Origin: Corynebacterium glaucum
GTDB lineage: Bacteria; Actinomycetota; Actinomycetes; Mycobacteriales; Mycobacteriaceae
Direction of reading: 5' to 3'
NCBI RefSeq assembly: GCF_002287505.1
Contig: NZ_CP019688.1
Coordinates: forward strand, 558,001-622,000
DNA length: 64,000 nt
Both the position numbers and the translations under genes were made by a program. The notes under the pieces are model-generated. The model did not search any database. It was not told where the DNA came from and was given only the letters and a program-made list of their open reading frames with translations. Shown here piece after piece: positions 28,047 through 36,300 of this stretch. Positions within the stretch are counted from its first letter, which is position 1; each line of letters starts with the position of its first letter.

Positions 28047-31000
28047 ATGAGTGCTCCCCACATTCCGGCGCTTCCGCCAGCGGTCACACCTCAGGCGTTT
28101 CTGGTCGCGCGCGAGCGCCAGCTCACTGATCGCCAGTGGTCGCACGACCTTCCAACCCAGGGACTGTGGAAGGTCACCGGAGAAGCAGGCGCAGGTGTGT
28201 CAAGCTTCCTCATCGACACCGCTGTCAATGCCATCACCGCTGACCCGCAGCGAGCGTCGCGCGAGGGAATTGTGTTGTTGACCTCTTCGAAGGAATCCGG
28301 TGCGCGTATGCGTTCAGAGCTGTCGGAGCGGCTCGCCGCCACCGGTTTCACCACACAAGAGCCGATTGTGCGCTCTGTGCACTCGCTAGCCTTTGCGCTT
28401 TTGCGCCAACGCACGGAGCGAGAAATCCGGCTGATCTCCGGAGCAGAGCAAGATGCGGTGATCCGTCAGCTCCTTCTCGGACACGCTGAAGACGGTGGCG
28501 GCACCTGGCCCGAGGAATTGCGCCCAGCACTGCCGCTCGTCGGGTTCGCCCGCCAGTTGCGCGATTTCCTCCTGCGCGCCATCGAGCGCGGTCTCGGCCC
28601 GAAAGATCTCAACCGGCTCGGCGAGGTGCACCAGCTTCCGATCTGGTCGGCGGCCGGCGACTTTTTGCGCGAGTACCAGCAGGTCATGGCGCTCACTGGG
28701 GCATTGCGCTTCTCGGCAGCAGAGCTCGTGACCAAGGTACTTGAAGAGGAGCTCATCCAATCATGGGGCATCGTGCTTGTCGACGACGCGCAAAGCCTCG
28801 CTCCTGCCTCTGCAGAACTCGTTTCGCGATTGCTGCAGCGCGCCTCACTTGGCGTGGTTGGCGGGGACCTAGACCAATCTATCTTCCGGTTTCGCGGGGC
28901 GTCTCCGAAGTTCTTCGCCGACCTCGGCGGTTTGCTGCACAACGTCCGGCATCTAGGCGCAAGCCGTCGCAACCCAACGCGCGTAGTTGCTGTGGCCCCA
29001 GATGAACAGACACACCACGCTGCGGTCGTCGATTCGCTGCGCCGAGCGCACTTCGAAAGCGGTGTTGATTACCGCGACATGGCGGTGGTCGTGCGTTCCA
29101 CGCCACTGATCGAGCCGCTGCGTCGCGCTTTGCTGCATGCGGGCGTTCCCGTTGCTTTGGACCCGACGGACGTTGTCTTGGCCGAACAACGTGTGGTCGT
29201 CGCCCTGCTCTTAGCCCTCAAGGCGCTCACCCAAGAGCTCACGGTCTCTGAGTGGCGCGAACTCCTCCTCGGGCCGGTGGGAGCTACAGATCCGGTGACG
29301 CTGCGTCGCTTGCTCCGCGGCTTACGCAGGTGGAAGCCCGAGTTGCGCGCAGAGGAAACACTGCACCAACTACTCACCTCAACTGCACCGTTGCCGGACT
29401 TTGACACGCTGCTGACCGAGCGCGAAATGCAGTTACTCACCCACGTGCGCGGGGTGCTTGACCAGGGGCGGCAAGCGCACGCTGCCGACGGCAGCGTGGA
29501 GGAGGTGCTGTGGGCGGTGTGGGCCGCGACCGGACTGTCTGATCGGCTGCTCGCCGCCGCGCTTCGCGGCGGCGCTACCGGCTCACAAGCAGACCGCGAT
29601 CTTGACGCAGCGATGGCGCTGTTCGATGCAGCTGGCGATTTCACTGAGCGGCGCCCCACGGCCAGCATCGAGTTGTTCTCGCAGTACATCACAGAGCAAG
29701 AGCTGCCAACCGGTGTACGCGACCGGCGTACCGCGACTCTGGATGCCGTCTCCCTCCTCACTGCGCACGGTGTGGCCGGGCGTGAATTCGAGCGCGTCGT
29801 CGTGGCTGGAGTACAGGAGCTTACCTGGCCGAGCCTCGGAGAAACCGGCACCATCTTCCGGCAAGAAGACCTCATCGATCTCATTGATTCGGACGTTGAT
29901 CCAGCAGTACCTGTGCCTCGCGTTGCGGAACGGCTCTTGGAAGAGCAGCGTCTTTTCCATGTCGCCACCACCCGCGCCACGGACCACCTGCTGGTCACAG
30001 CGGTAGATGATCCGTACAGCGAGGAAGTGGTTCAGCCTTCGCGCTTCATTGAAGCGTTCTGCGCCGAGCATGGGATCGAAGCCACACAGCTGCGTGCTGC
30101 CGGCACCGCGTCTGAGGAGATGAACGAAACTCCGGATGAGACACACAGCGCTGCATTAGTACGAGTGCTGGCCAGAGACGATGTGATTGCGGAGCTGCGT
30201 CGCGCAGCCGGCGACGCAGACACCAGTGAAGCCACGAGAACGCAGGCGGCCCGCCAACTTGCGCGTCTTGCCGAAGCTGGTGTGGCAGGGGCAGATCCCG
30301 ATTCGTGGTGGGGGTTGACGCAGGCGTCGACAAGCGAAAAACTCCCGCTGCGATCCTCCCTGTCACCTTCGCGCATCGAGTCCCTTCTGCAATGCCCGAT
30401 GCGGGCTGTGCTGGAGCGCATGGTCGATCTCGAGGAAACTATGGAGATGCTCTACGGGTCGATGGCGCACGCGTACTTCGAGGCGCTAGGGCGCGGAGTT
30501 GATCCAGAGGCGGCGAGCGCTGAGGTGATTCGTGCCAGACGGGAAGCGCATGACGGTCCGGAGTGGAAAAAGGATCGGGACGTGGCAGATTTTGAAGCGA
30601 TGCTGCGTCGCATTGACGGATGGCTACTGAAATCGCGCGCCGCCTACGAGCAAGTGGCGGTTGAGGCTGACGTGAACGTCGAGGTAGAACGCGGGTTGCG
30701 GATTTCCGGACGGGTGGACAGGCTCGAGCGTGCTTCCGACGGTGCGCTGCGCATTGTTGATCTCAAGACCTCCGCAAATCCCGTCGCGCATGCCGAGGCT
30801 GAGGAGAACGTGCAGCTTGCGGCGTATCAGCTCGCTATGAGCAGGGGAGAACTTGGCGGCGACGGGGTGCGGACTGCAAAGGATGCCGGGCTCACAGTAG
30901 GCAGCGCGGTGCTGGTGTACCCGAACGCGGAAAAGAAACGCCTGACCGAGCGGGGACAGGACGGGAAAACGTCTGAGGAACTTGCGGAATTTGTCGAAGA

Positions 31001-31130
31001 AATTCGCTCGCTGCCACAAGAGATGGTGGGTCCAGAACTCACCGCACGCACCGGAAAACACTGTGACTACTGCCGGGTGCGCAGCCTTTGCCCGGTACAA
31101 CCGGAGGGAGAGGTGATTCACCGTGGCTGA
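28047..31130 (+). CDS. adnA: AdnA subunit of the AdnAB helicase-nuclease (degenerate Walker A)
   Basis: A 1027-residue UvrD-like helicase fused to a C-terminal RecB-family nuclease, the AdnA partner of the actinobacterial double-strand-break resection machine. The nuclease motifs are GRVDRLE, VDLKT and QLAAYQ. LLQCPMRAV plus CDYCRVRSLC supply four Cys for an iron-sulphur cluster. The motor is odd: Walker A reads GEAGAGVSS (residues 45-53) with Val51 in place of the catalytic Lys, and Walker B reads VDDAQ. Motif III-like VVGGDLDQSIFRFRG is kept. The motor may not hydrolyse ATP. It overlaps adnB by 8 nt. Confidence 0.87.
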   Translation: MSAPHIPALPPAVTPQAFLVARERQLTDRQWSHDLPTQGLWKVTGEAGAGVSSFLIDTAVNAITADPQRASREGIVLLTSSKESGARMRSELSERLAATGFTTQEPIVRSVHSLAFALLRQRTEREIRLISGAEQDAVIRQLLLGHAEDGGGTWPEELRPALPLVGFARQLRDFLLRAIERGLGPKDLNRLGEVHQLPIWSAAGDFLREYQQVMALTGALRFSAAELVTKVLEEELIQSWGIVLVDDAQSLAPASAELVSRLLQRASLGVVGGDLDQSIFRFRGASPKFFADLGGLLHNVRHLGASRRNPTRVVAVAPDEQTHHAAVVDSLRRAHFESGVDYRDMAVVVRSTPLIEPLRRALLHAGVPVALDPTDVVLAEQRVVVALLLALKALTQELTVSEWRELLLGPVGATDPVTLRRLLRGLRRWKPELRAEETLHQLLTSTAPLPDFDTLLTEREMQLLTHVRGVLDQGRQAHAADGSVEEVLWAVWAATGLSDRLLAAALRGGATGSQADRDLDAAMALFDAAGDFTERRPTASIELFSQYITEQELPTGVRDRRTATLDAVSLLTAHGVAGREFERVVVAGVQELTWPSLGETGTIFRQEDLIDLIDSDVDPAVPVPRVAERLLEEQRLFHVATTRATDHLLVTAVDDPYSEEVVQPSRFIEAFCAEHGIEATQLRAAGTASEEMNETPDETHSAALVRVLARDDVIAELRRAAGDADTSEATRTQAARQLARLAEAGVAGADPDSWWGLTQASTSEKLPLRSSLSPSRIESLLQCPMRAVLERMVDLEETMEMLYGSMAHAYFEALGRGVDPEAASAEVIRARREAHDGPEWKKDRDVADFEAMLRRIDGWLLKSRAAYEQVAVEADVNVEVERGLRISGRVDRLERASDGALRIVDLKTSANPVAHAEAEENVQLAAYQLAMSRGELGGDGVRTAKDAGLTVGSAVLVYPNAEKKRLTERGQDGKTSEELAEFVEEIRSLPQEMVGPELTARTGKHCDYCRVRSLCPVQPEGEVIHRG

Positions 31131-34100
31131 CATGCAACATGGAATCGGGCCGGTAGCGCTGTCGCGGGCGCTCGGCCAGGCCCACCAACCGACCCCGCAA
31201 CAGGCAGACGTAATTGGTGCGCCGCCTGGCCCGCTGCTGGTTGTGGCGGGCGCCGGCGCGGGAAAAACCGAGACGATGGCGGCGCGTGTAGTTTGGCTCG
31301 TTGCCAACGGTTACGCCCGTCCAGATGAGATTCTCGGGCTGACGTTTACCCGCAAAGCAGCCCAGGAGCTGGGGAAGCGCATCAGAGACAGACTTGGGGT
31401 GCTGGCTAGCGACGAAGCGCTCGTGCGTCGACTGGATCCGTCAGGCGAGCTGACGAGCTCCCTCCGCGTGATCGCGCCGACTGTGTCAACCTACGACGCG
31501 TACGCCGGCGACCTGATCCGCGAATATGGATTGCTGGTGCCGGTTGAACCGGACGCGCGATTGATTACCGAGGCGGAGCTACACGCCATCGCCACCGAAG
31601 TAGTGTTGGACTACCGAGGTAGCCTTATCTCTGAAAACGGCACCAACCCAGCTGTGAACTCGGTCGTCGAGAACCTGCTGGGGCTTATTACGTCCATGGG
31701 CAACGAGCTCGCGTCTGCCGAGGATGTGATTGAGCGTGCGGAGATATTTCTCAAGGAAACGGAGTCCTTGGAACCGTCGAAGCGCACCGAGAGCGGCTAC
31801 TCGCAGACCATGCTGAAGTGGCGCAGTAGGCAGGAGGAGCGCACCGCATACCTGCCGTTGGCGGCGGCGCTCAATACGGAGCTGCGCCGCCGCGGTCTAG
31901 TGACCTTCAATGAGCAGATGTCAGTCGCAGCGAAGCTCGCCCGCGATCACGCATCGGTGGGGGAGCGTCAGCGTCAACGCTTCCGGGTGATCATGCTCGA
32001 CGAGTACCAAGACACCTCCCATGCACAGCGCGTGCTGCTGCGCAGCCTGTTCGGGGAAGGCACCGATCCAAAGCTGACGGTTACCGCCGTGGGCGATCCA
32101 ATGCAGGCGATCTACGGCTGGCGTGGTGCGACCGCGGCTAACCTCGCCGCTTTCGTCGAAGATTTTCCGGCTAGCGATGGTTCTCCCGCACCAAAAAAGC
32201 AGCTCACCACCTCATGGCGCAATCCTCCGGAAATCCTCGACCTGGCTAACTCGGTCTCCGACGCGATTTTGGGTACCGGCGCCGAGCGCGCGGTGGCCCA
32301 GCTTGAACCGCGCCCAGGAGCGGGAGCTGGGTCGGTGCATCTGGGGTTCTTCGAGCACGAGGACGACGAGGTCGCCTATGTTGCCGGCGAGCTGGAAACT
32401 CAGTTCACCCAGGCGAAGCAGGATGACGAACCGTTTACCGCCGCTGTGCTGGTGCGCAAAAACAAGCACAGCTCAGCAATCGCGGAAGCCCTTGAAGCGC
32501 GGGGTGTGCCGTACGAAATCGTAGGCGTCGCTGGCCTGCTCGACGTGCCGGAAGTTGCCGACACCGTCGCAATCGCGACCATGCTGGTCCGTCCGGGTGA
32601 TTCGGCTGCAGCGCTTCGCATCCTCGGCGGTCCTGCGGTGGGGCTCGGGTTGGCGGACCTGCAGGCGCTCGCCGTGCGGGCGACGAATTTGGCCGGGCGC
32701 GGCCAAGCCCGCAGCGCCGACGCGGAGCGCGGTGATTTCGACGAGGCTGCCCGGACTCCGGAGGCCCATCTCGAAGCGCAACTCGCCGAGCTCGTTCAAC
32801 GGGCGGAAGAAATCGTTGGAACTGGCGAGCGCGCTGCGGGGCTGGCGGATGCCGTGGCGGACCTCGGAGAACCCGAGCGGTACTCGGCGACCGGTCTCCA
32901 GCGTCTGCGTGAATTATCGGCGAAACTGCGCTGGCTGCGCACCAATAGCCTGGGTAAGCAGCTCACGGACGTCTTCGCAGACATCATCTCCGTCTTCGGT
33001 ATCCGCGCTGAGGTCCTATCACGCCCTACCGCGTCGCGTGCCGCGCACCTCGACCGCCTGCTGCACGAGGTGGCCCAGTATCCCGGAACGAGCTTGACCG
33101 GCCTGCTGGATTACTTCGAGCTTGCCCGCACCCATGAAGACGGCCTCGCTCCCGGAAACGTCACGGTGAAAGACGATCGGGTGCAGATCATGACCGCCCA
33201 CAAGGCGAAGGGCTTAGAGTGGGACACCGTTGCGGTGCTGCACGCGGACGACAGGACCTACAGCGACACCGCCGAGACATTCCTGGGCATTGTCAAGCGG
33301 CTGCAAGACGAATCTTTTGGAGACCCCGAGCTCACCCCGGAATTTGGGGAGGTAGAGACCCGCCCACAGTTTGAAAAAGCGGTCAAGGCCTGGTTGAAGA
33401 CGGTCCGCGGAGACTTCGCAGAGGAGACAGCGCGGCTGTTTTACGTCGCCATCACCCGCTCGGAGAGGAAACTCATAGTCACCGCGTCAAGCAACGCGGC
33501 GGGTTCGACGAAGCAGACGGGCCCGTATACACACTTTGAAAAGCTGGCATCGCTCGTTAGGCCTGCGGATATCGTCCAGTGGCACACCGATGGAGATGCC
33601 GAAGGCGATGACGAGGGTGGCAGCGCCGAACGCCCTGACGGCGAGCGCGAAGGCCGCTGGCCTAACCTGCACCAGCAACCCCACGACCAGCGCGCGGCTC
33701 AGACTGTCACTGCAGCACGCGCATCCCTCCCCCCGCTGGTAGAAGGAGAGCTTTACGGATTATGGGAACGCGACGCGACAGCGCTGATTGAGGAGCATGC
33801 AGCGTCTCTGTCGCCTGAGGTAGCGGTGGTAGTTCCAGGCGAACTCACTGCGTCTGACGTGGTGGCCATGCGGGCCGATCCTGCCCAATTCGCTCGCCGC
33901 GCCCGTCGCCCTGTGCCGTACAAACCGAACGCTTACGCCAAGCGTGGCACCGCGTTCCACCAGTGGTTGGAGGAGTTCTATGGCGCGCGCCCGCTTATCG
34001 ACGAAGACGAACTTCCGGGCAACGATGAAGCCGAGGTGGACCGCGCCACCCTCGAACAGCTCAAGCGATCGTTCGAAGCGAGCCACTGGGCATCGCGCAC

Positions 34101-34431
34101 ACCAGCGTTCGTTGAGCACCCGTTTGAGCTGGCAATGGGCAACGCGATGGTGCGCGGTCGCATCGACGCCGTGTTCGAGGACGAAACCGGGTGGATAGTC
34201 GTGGACTGGAAAACCGGCCAAAAACCAGGCACAGCGGAGATGGAATCGGCGAAGCTGCAGCTCGCCGTCTACCGTGAAGCGTGGAGGCGCATTGCTGCCG
34301 ACGGACGCGATGTGCGCGCGGTGTTTTTCTACCTCCGCACCGGAGAAGACTACGCTCCTGATCAGCTACCGGCAGGTCAAGATCTTGCCGACATGCTTGC
34401 GCCACGCACGCAACAGGAAGGCAGGAAGTGA
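31123..34431 (+). CDS. adnB: AdnB subunit of the AdnAB helicase-nuclease
   Basis: An 1102-residue superfamily 1A helicase with C-terminal nuclease. The motor is intact: Walker A GAGAGKT at residues 43-49, LTFTRKAAQEL (Ia), LDEYQDTS (II), GDPMQAIYGWRGA (III) and TAHKAKGLEWDTV (V), with a later FYVAITRSER (VI). The nuclease carries GRIDAVF, VVDWKTG and QLAVYREAW. In mycobacteria AdnB is the leading motor of the heterodimer. GTG start at 31123 overlaps the adnA stop; the K+ channel gene overlaps its end by 4 nt. Confidence 0.92.
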   Translation: MADMQHGIGPVALSRALGQAHQPTPQQADVIGAPPGPLLVVAGAGAGKTETMAARVVWLVANGYARPDEILGLTFTRKAAQELGKRIRDRLGVLASDEALVRRLDPSGELTSSLRVIAPTVSTYDAYAGDLIREYGLLVPVEPDARLITEAELHAIATEVVLDYRGSLISENGTNPAVNSVVENLLGLITSMGNELASAEDVIERAEIFLKETESLEPSKRTESGYSQTMLKWRSRQEERTAYLPLAAALNTELRRRGLVTFNEQMSVAAKLARDHASVGERQRQRFRVIMLDEYQDTSHAQRVLLRSLFGEGTDPKLTVTAVGDPMQAIYGWRGATAANLAAFVEDFPASDGSPAPKKQLTTSWRNPPEILDLANSVSDAILGTGAERAVAQLEPRPGAGAGSVHLGFFEHEDDEVAYVAGELETQFTQAKQDDEPFTAAVLVRKNKHSSAIAEALEARGVPYEIVGVAGLLDVPEVADTVAIATMLVRPGDSAAALRILGGPAVGLGLADLQALAVRATNLAGRGQARSADAERGDFDEAARTPEAHLEAQLAELVQRAEEIVGTGERAAGLADAVADLGEPERYSATGLQRLRELSAKLRWLRTNSLGKQLTDVFADIISVFGIRAEVLSRPTASRAAHLDRLLHEVAQYPGTSLTGLLDYFELARTHEDGLAPGNVTVKDDRVQIMTAHKAKGLEWDTVAVLHADDRTYSDTAETFLGIVKRLQDESFGDPELTPEFGEVETRPQFEKAVKAWLKTVRGDFAEETARLFYVAITRSERKLIVTASSNAAGSTKQTGPYTHFEKLASLVRPADIVQWHTDGDAEGDDEGGSAERPDGEREGRWPNLHQQPHDQRAAQTVTAARASLPPLVEGELYGLWERDATALIEEHAASLSPEVAVVVPGELTASDVVAMRADPAQFARRARRPVPYKPNAYAKRGTAFHQWLEEFYGARPLIDEDELPGNDEAEVDRATLEQLKRSFEASHWASRTPAFVEHPFELAMGNAMVRGRIDAVFEDETGWIVVDWKTGQKPGTAEMESAKLQLAVYREAWRRIAADGRDVRAVFFYLRTGEDYAPDQLPAGQDLADMLAPRTQQEGRK

Positions 34432-35525
34432 AGCGGCCATTCAGATTCGCCAGCCAGCTCCGCGCAGACGCGGAACTTGGTGATGTGCCGGTGCACACGC
34501 TCACGGATGTCATCACCATCCCGCGTTCAGCCCATACCACCCCGTGGGTGTTGATGGCCAGGCGTTTCGGGTACGCGATTTTGCTCGTCATTGCCGTGGC
34601 AGGGCTGGTGTACTTCGATCGCGGCGCGTATTCGGAGCCGCTCACGTTCATCGACGCGCTGTACTACTCAGCGGTGTCGCTTTCCACGACCGGCTACGGT
34701 GATATCGTCCCGGTCACCCAGGGCGCACGGTTGATGAACATCTTCCTCATCACTCCCGCCCGCGTGGCGTTCCTGATGCTCCTCGTCGGTACTACGTTGT
34801 CGGTGCTCACCGAGGATTCCCGCAAAACGCTTGAGATTCAGCAGTGGAGGCAAACTGTGCGCGACCACACCATCGTCATCGGTTACGGCACTAAGGGTCG
34901 TTCAGCGACTGATGCGCTCCTTGCCGGCGGCGCTGCCCCGGGTTCTATCGTGGTGGTCGATGCGGACCCGGTGAATCTCGCCCAGGCGGAGAAGCGCGGC
35001 CTGGTGACCGTCCACGGTGACGGAACAAAGTCCGACATCCTGCGCATCGCCGGCGTGACCCGCGCGCGTTCCGTCGTGGTGGCGCCGTCGAGCGATGACA
35101 CGGCAGTGCTAGTCACCCTCTCTGTCCGCGAGATCGCGCCGAGCGCAATGATTGTCGCCAGCGTGCGCGAGAGCGAGAACCAGCACCTGCTCATGCAGTC
35201 TGGCGCTGATTCCGTTGTGGTCTCAGCCGAAACGACGGGTCGCCTGCTTGGCCTGGCCACGGTGACCCCGCCTGTGGTGGAGATGATGGAGGACCTGCTG
35301 AGCCCGGACGAGGGCTTTGCAGTTGCGGAACGGCCGATCGCAGACGACGAGGTGGGCGCCAACCCCCGCCATCTCGCTGACATCGTCCTGGGCGTGGTGC
35401 GTTCCGGTGAGCTTTATCGCATTGATTCACCAGAGGCGGAGACCGTCGAGCCGGGCGATCGCCTGCTCTATGTCCGCTTGACCAAACCCACCGATGCCCA
35501 CGATGCCTCCAAGCACGCGGAATAG
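34428..35525 (+). CDS. two-TM potassium channel with RCK/TrkA-N domain
   Basis: A 365-residue channel subunit. Two transmembrane helices (GYAILLVIAVAGLVYFD and FLITPARVAFLMLLVGTTL) enclose the pore loop SLSTTGYGDIVP with the K+ selectivity filter TTGYGD. The cytoplasmic part is an RCK domain with the Rossmann motif VIGYGTKGRSATDALLAGG, followed by a TrkA-C-like segment. It resembles CglK-type corynebacterial channels. Its 4-nt overlap with adnB gives the conserved adnAB-channel-nudC-uvrD2 order; any functional link to DNA repair is unknown. Confidence 0.88.
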   Translation: MKRPFRFASQLRADAELGDVPVHTLTDVITIPRSAHTTPWVLMARRFGYAILLVIAVAGLVYFDRGAYSEPLTFIDALYYSAVSLSTTGYGDIVPVTQGARLMNIFLITPARVAFLMLLVGTTLSVLTEDSRKTLEIQQWRQTVRDHTIVIGYGTKGRSATDALLAGGAAPGSIVVVDADPVNLAQAEKRGLVTVHGDGTKSDILRIAGVTRARSVVVAPSSDDTAVLVTLSVREIAPSAMIVASVRESENQHLLMQSGADSVVVSAETTGRLLGLATVTPPVVEMMEDLLSPDEGFAVAERPIADDEVGANPRHLADIVLGVVRSGELYRIDSPEAETVEPGDRLLYVRLTKPTDAHDASKHAE

Positions 35526-35526
35526 C

Positions 35527-36300
35527 ATGTTTTTACTCATCGATTCGCACAATTCTTTCCCACTCGGGCCCGATAAGGAGCCATTGCTTGTCGACGCCCC
35601 CTTGCACGCCATTTCCACCACCGCCGAGCTCCCGGGCGGCGTGACAGCAGCGCGGTTGACTGACGCGCTCGCCTCAGAGCTGAGTGCAGACGTGGGGGAT
35701 GCGCGTTCCCACGCCGACCATCCCCTCGTCGCCCATGCTGTCGCATTGCTGCGCGCCCAAGAGACGCTGCGCTTCGACCCCACGGACGGCTCTCCGCTGA
35801 CCTGGGATGTCTCAGGTGCTGTGGCCCGCAGCGAGGCGGGAGGGATGGTGTTCCCCCGGATCGACCCATGCGTTATCGGAGTGGTGCAAAACGCTGATGG
35901 CACCGAGATCCTGCTCGGTGAAAATGCCCGCCGTCCCGGCTACCACACCTGCATCGCTGGCTACGTCGAAGTCGGCGAAACCATCGAGCGTGCATTCGAG
36001 CGTGAGGTGTGGGAGGAAACCGGGCGCGCGATTTACGACGTCACGTATGTCGGGTCCCAGCCGTGGTCGCTCAGCAGCTCGCTCATGCTGGGGTTCAGTG
36101 CGCGAACCGACGATCGGGAGCCGCGTGGTGAGCTGGACGGTGAGCTCAGTTCCGTCATCTGGGCAAGCCGGGATGAGCTGCCACAAATCTCCTTGGCACC
36201 AAAGGGCAGCATTGCACGCAGCCTCATCGAACGGTGGGCGCGCGGTGAGTTCAGCGGTGAGTTCAGCGGTGAGTTCGAAGGTGGCAACTGTGGCCATTGA
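35527..36300 (+). CDS. nudC: NAD+ diphosphatase NudC (zinc ribbon lost)
   Basis: A 257-residue Nudix hydrolase of the NudC group, cleaving NAD(H) and, in other species, removing NAD caps from RNA. The Nudix box is GYVEVGETIERAF then EREVWEETG, and SQPWSLSSSLM matches the NudC-specific SQPWPFPxS signature. The zinc ribbon that normally precedes VFPRIDP lacks all four Cys here (region RFDPTDGSPLTWDVSGA). The C-terminus is a tandem GEFS repeat that overlaps the start of uvrD2. ATG 35527 lies shortly after the channel stop. Confidence 0.88.
   Translation: MFLLIDSHNSFPLGPDKEPLLVDAPLHAISTTAELPGGVTAARLTDALASELSADVGDARSHADHPLVAHAVALLRAQETLRFDPTDGSPLTWDVSGAVARSEAGGMVFPRIDPCVIGVVQNADGTEILLGENARRPGYHTCIAGYVEVGETIERAFEREVWEETGRAIYDVTYVGSQPWSLSSSLMLGFSARTDDREPRGELDGELSSVIWASRDELPQISLAPKGSIARSLIERWARGEFSGEFSGEFEGGNCGH
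36244..36279 (+). repeat. 3 x 12-bp tandem repeat at the nudC 3' end
   Basis: GGTGAGTTCAGC occurs twice exactly and a third time as GGTGAGTTCGAA, encoding GEFS-GEFS-GEFE. It ends 10 bp before the predicted GTG start of uvrD2. Confidence 0.8.
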
